64,000 nucleotides of DNA, taken from NCBI RefSeq assembly GCF_026343185.1, contig NZ_JAPEMA010000001.1:2852001-2916000 (forward strand). Direction: 5' to 3'. Source of the DNA: Streptomyces sp. NBC_00091. Its GTDB lineage: Bacteria; Actinomycetota; Actinomycetes; Streptomycetales; Streptomycetaceae. The notes beneath the pieces were generated by a model. That model did not search any database, was not told the origin of the DNA, and was given only the letters and a program-made list of their open reading frames with translations. Positions 63,380 to 64,000 of this stretch are shown piece by piece; within the stretch, counting starts at the first letter, position 1; each line of letters begins with the position of its first letter. A program made the translations under genes and the position numbers.

Positions 63380-64000
63380 GCGGGGCCTCCGTGCCGGTGA
63401 CGATGCGGGCCAGGCTGTCGAGGGACTCGGTACCGGGCTTGAGGTAGTCGCTGTGCCCGGCGGAGCCCGTCGCGAAGGCCCGGGCGCCGAAGGCGGGATC
63501 CACGGGATCGGTACCGAAACCGATCCCGCCGAGCCGGATGTGGGGGACCTCGCCGATCCAGTCCCCGGAGCCCCGCCCGGCCCACACCCGGGCGGTGGTC
63601 GGCAGGTCCGCCGCGGAGTCGGCTCCCGTGCCCGGACTGCCGAACAGGGCCATGTCGCTCACCCCGGGGCCGGTCGCGGTACGGCCGCAGACCACCGAAC
63701 CGTACGAATGGCAGAGCAGGGAGATCCGCGCATCGGCGGGGGTGAAGCCCCGCAACCGGGAGAGGAACGGCCCCAGTTCGGCTGCGGCCCGGTCGGCCCG
63801 GTCGGCGGTCAGGACCGTGGTGCTGACCGTGCCCGGGGTGTCGTACCCGAGCCAGGCGACCACCGCGGAGCGCGGATGCCCGGCCTGGAGCCGCTGCTGA
63901 AGGCTGAGCGCGCCCTCGCGGAAGCGCTGGTAGGTGTCCAGGTTCGTATCGGATCCGGGCACCAGGACGGCGACCCGGTCCGCGGTGCCCAGATCGCCGA
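63372..64000 (-). CDS. Alpha/beta hydrolase (DUF1023-like), 5' end outside window
   Basis: At least 209 residues; the frame continues past the right edge. It has the nucleophile elbow LLCHSYGSVVCG, ALFGSPGTGADSA, and VVAWLGYDTPGT before it, as in actinobacterial DUF1023 hydrolases. The His may be in AGHSDYLKPGTESL. Substrate unknown. First visible gene of the acyltransferase/two-component operon. Confidence 0.88.
   Translation of the reverse strand, partial: GDLGTADRVAVLVPGSDTNLDTYQRFREGALSLQQRLQAGHPRSAVVAWLGYDTPGTVSTTVLTADRADRAAAELGPFLSRLRGFTPADARISLLCHSYGSVVCGRTATGPGVSDMALFGSPGTGADSAADLPTTARVWAGRGSGDWIGEVPHIRLGGIGFGTDPVDPAFGARAFATGSAGHSDYLKPGTESLDSLARIVTGTEAPHA

Overview
The window looks like a segment of a Streptomyces (or close actinobacterial) chromosome. 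Codon third positions are strongly G/C and GTG starts are common. HspR-type heat-shock operators (HAIR) precede dnaK and clpB, a Streptomyces-type parS site lies between pyrE and fba, and many genes look leaderless (a TANNNT box 6-7 nt before the start codon). The gene order dnaK-grpE-dnaJ-hspR, clpB, pyrE, fba, tryptophan dioxygenase/kynureninase and purA is a core actinobacterial arrangement.

Layout. 1-3216: a cold-shock/RNA-helicase block on the minus strand (small conserved protein, CBS protein, DEAD-box helicase with a probable ATT start, CspA-type protein). 3424-9552: an accessory island at the 3' end of tRNA-Gly(CCC). The 3' part of the tRNA and its terminator are present three times, dividing the island into two segments: A, a broken HEAT-repeat gene, and B, a four-gene nucleotidyltransferase-like/kinase-like/SDR/NUDIX cassette plus a small ORF. 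No integrase is visible. 9790-16937: dcd and a phosphoribosyltransferase, a Yip1 membrane protein, a secreted Pro-rich protein, a large membrane Fe-S oxidoreductase with a 200-residue Ala/Glu tail, and a sugar transferase. 17034-26520: HspR-controlled chaperones, interrupted by a LuxR-type regulator facing a small operon that encodes a secreted DSGWN-repeat peptide and a Rieske-like domain whose two His ligands are replaced by Arg. 26631-36138: YbjN protein, glycosyltransferase, aminotransferase, small Ser/Cys-rich protein, DUF2617, a run of four apparently leaderless genes ending in pyrE, a parS-bearing hairpin, and fba. 36381-42581: regulators (ScbR-like TetR, SARP-like, GAF/PucR), a domesticated IS701-like transposase lacking its first catalytic Asp, and an LLM flavin oxidoreductase. 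42719-46343: DUF3151 and a kynurenine block (kynA, kynU, probable formamidase) that could convert tryptophan to anthranilate. 46380-48854: a divergent pair, a macro-domain protein and a uracil-DNA-glycosylase-like/ADP-ribosyltransferase fusion. I regard this as the best candidate for an undescribed system. 48876-57404: AhpD-like protein, DUF6879, purA, diacylglycerol-kinase-like protein, a MarR-type regulator with an ABC exporter controlled through a palindromic operator, a P450, and a truncated dehydrogenase. 57504-64000: GNAT, two tandem paralogous two-component systems, an acyltransferase and a partial alpha/beta hydrolase.

All identifications rest on reading motifs in the translated sequence. 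No database search was run, so family names for weakly conserved proteins are inference.
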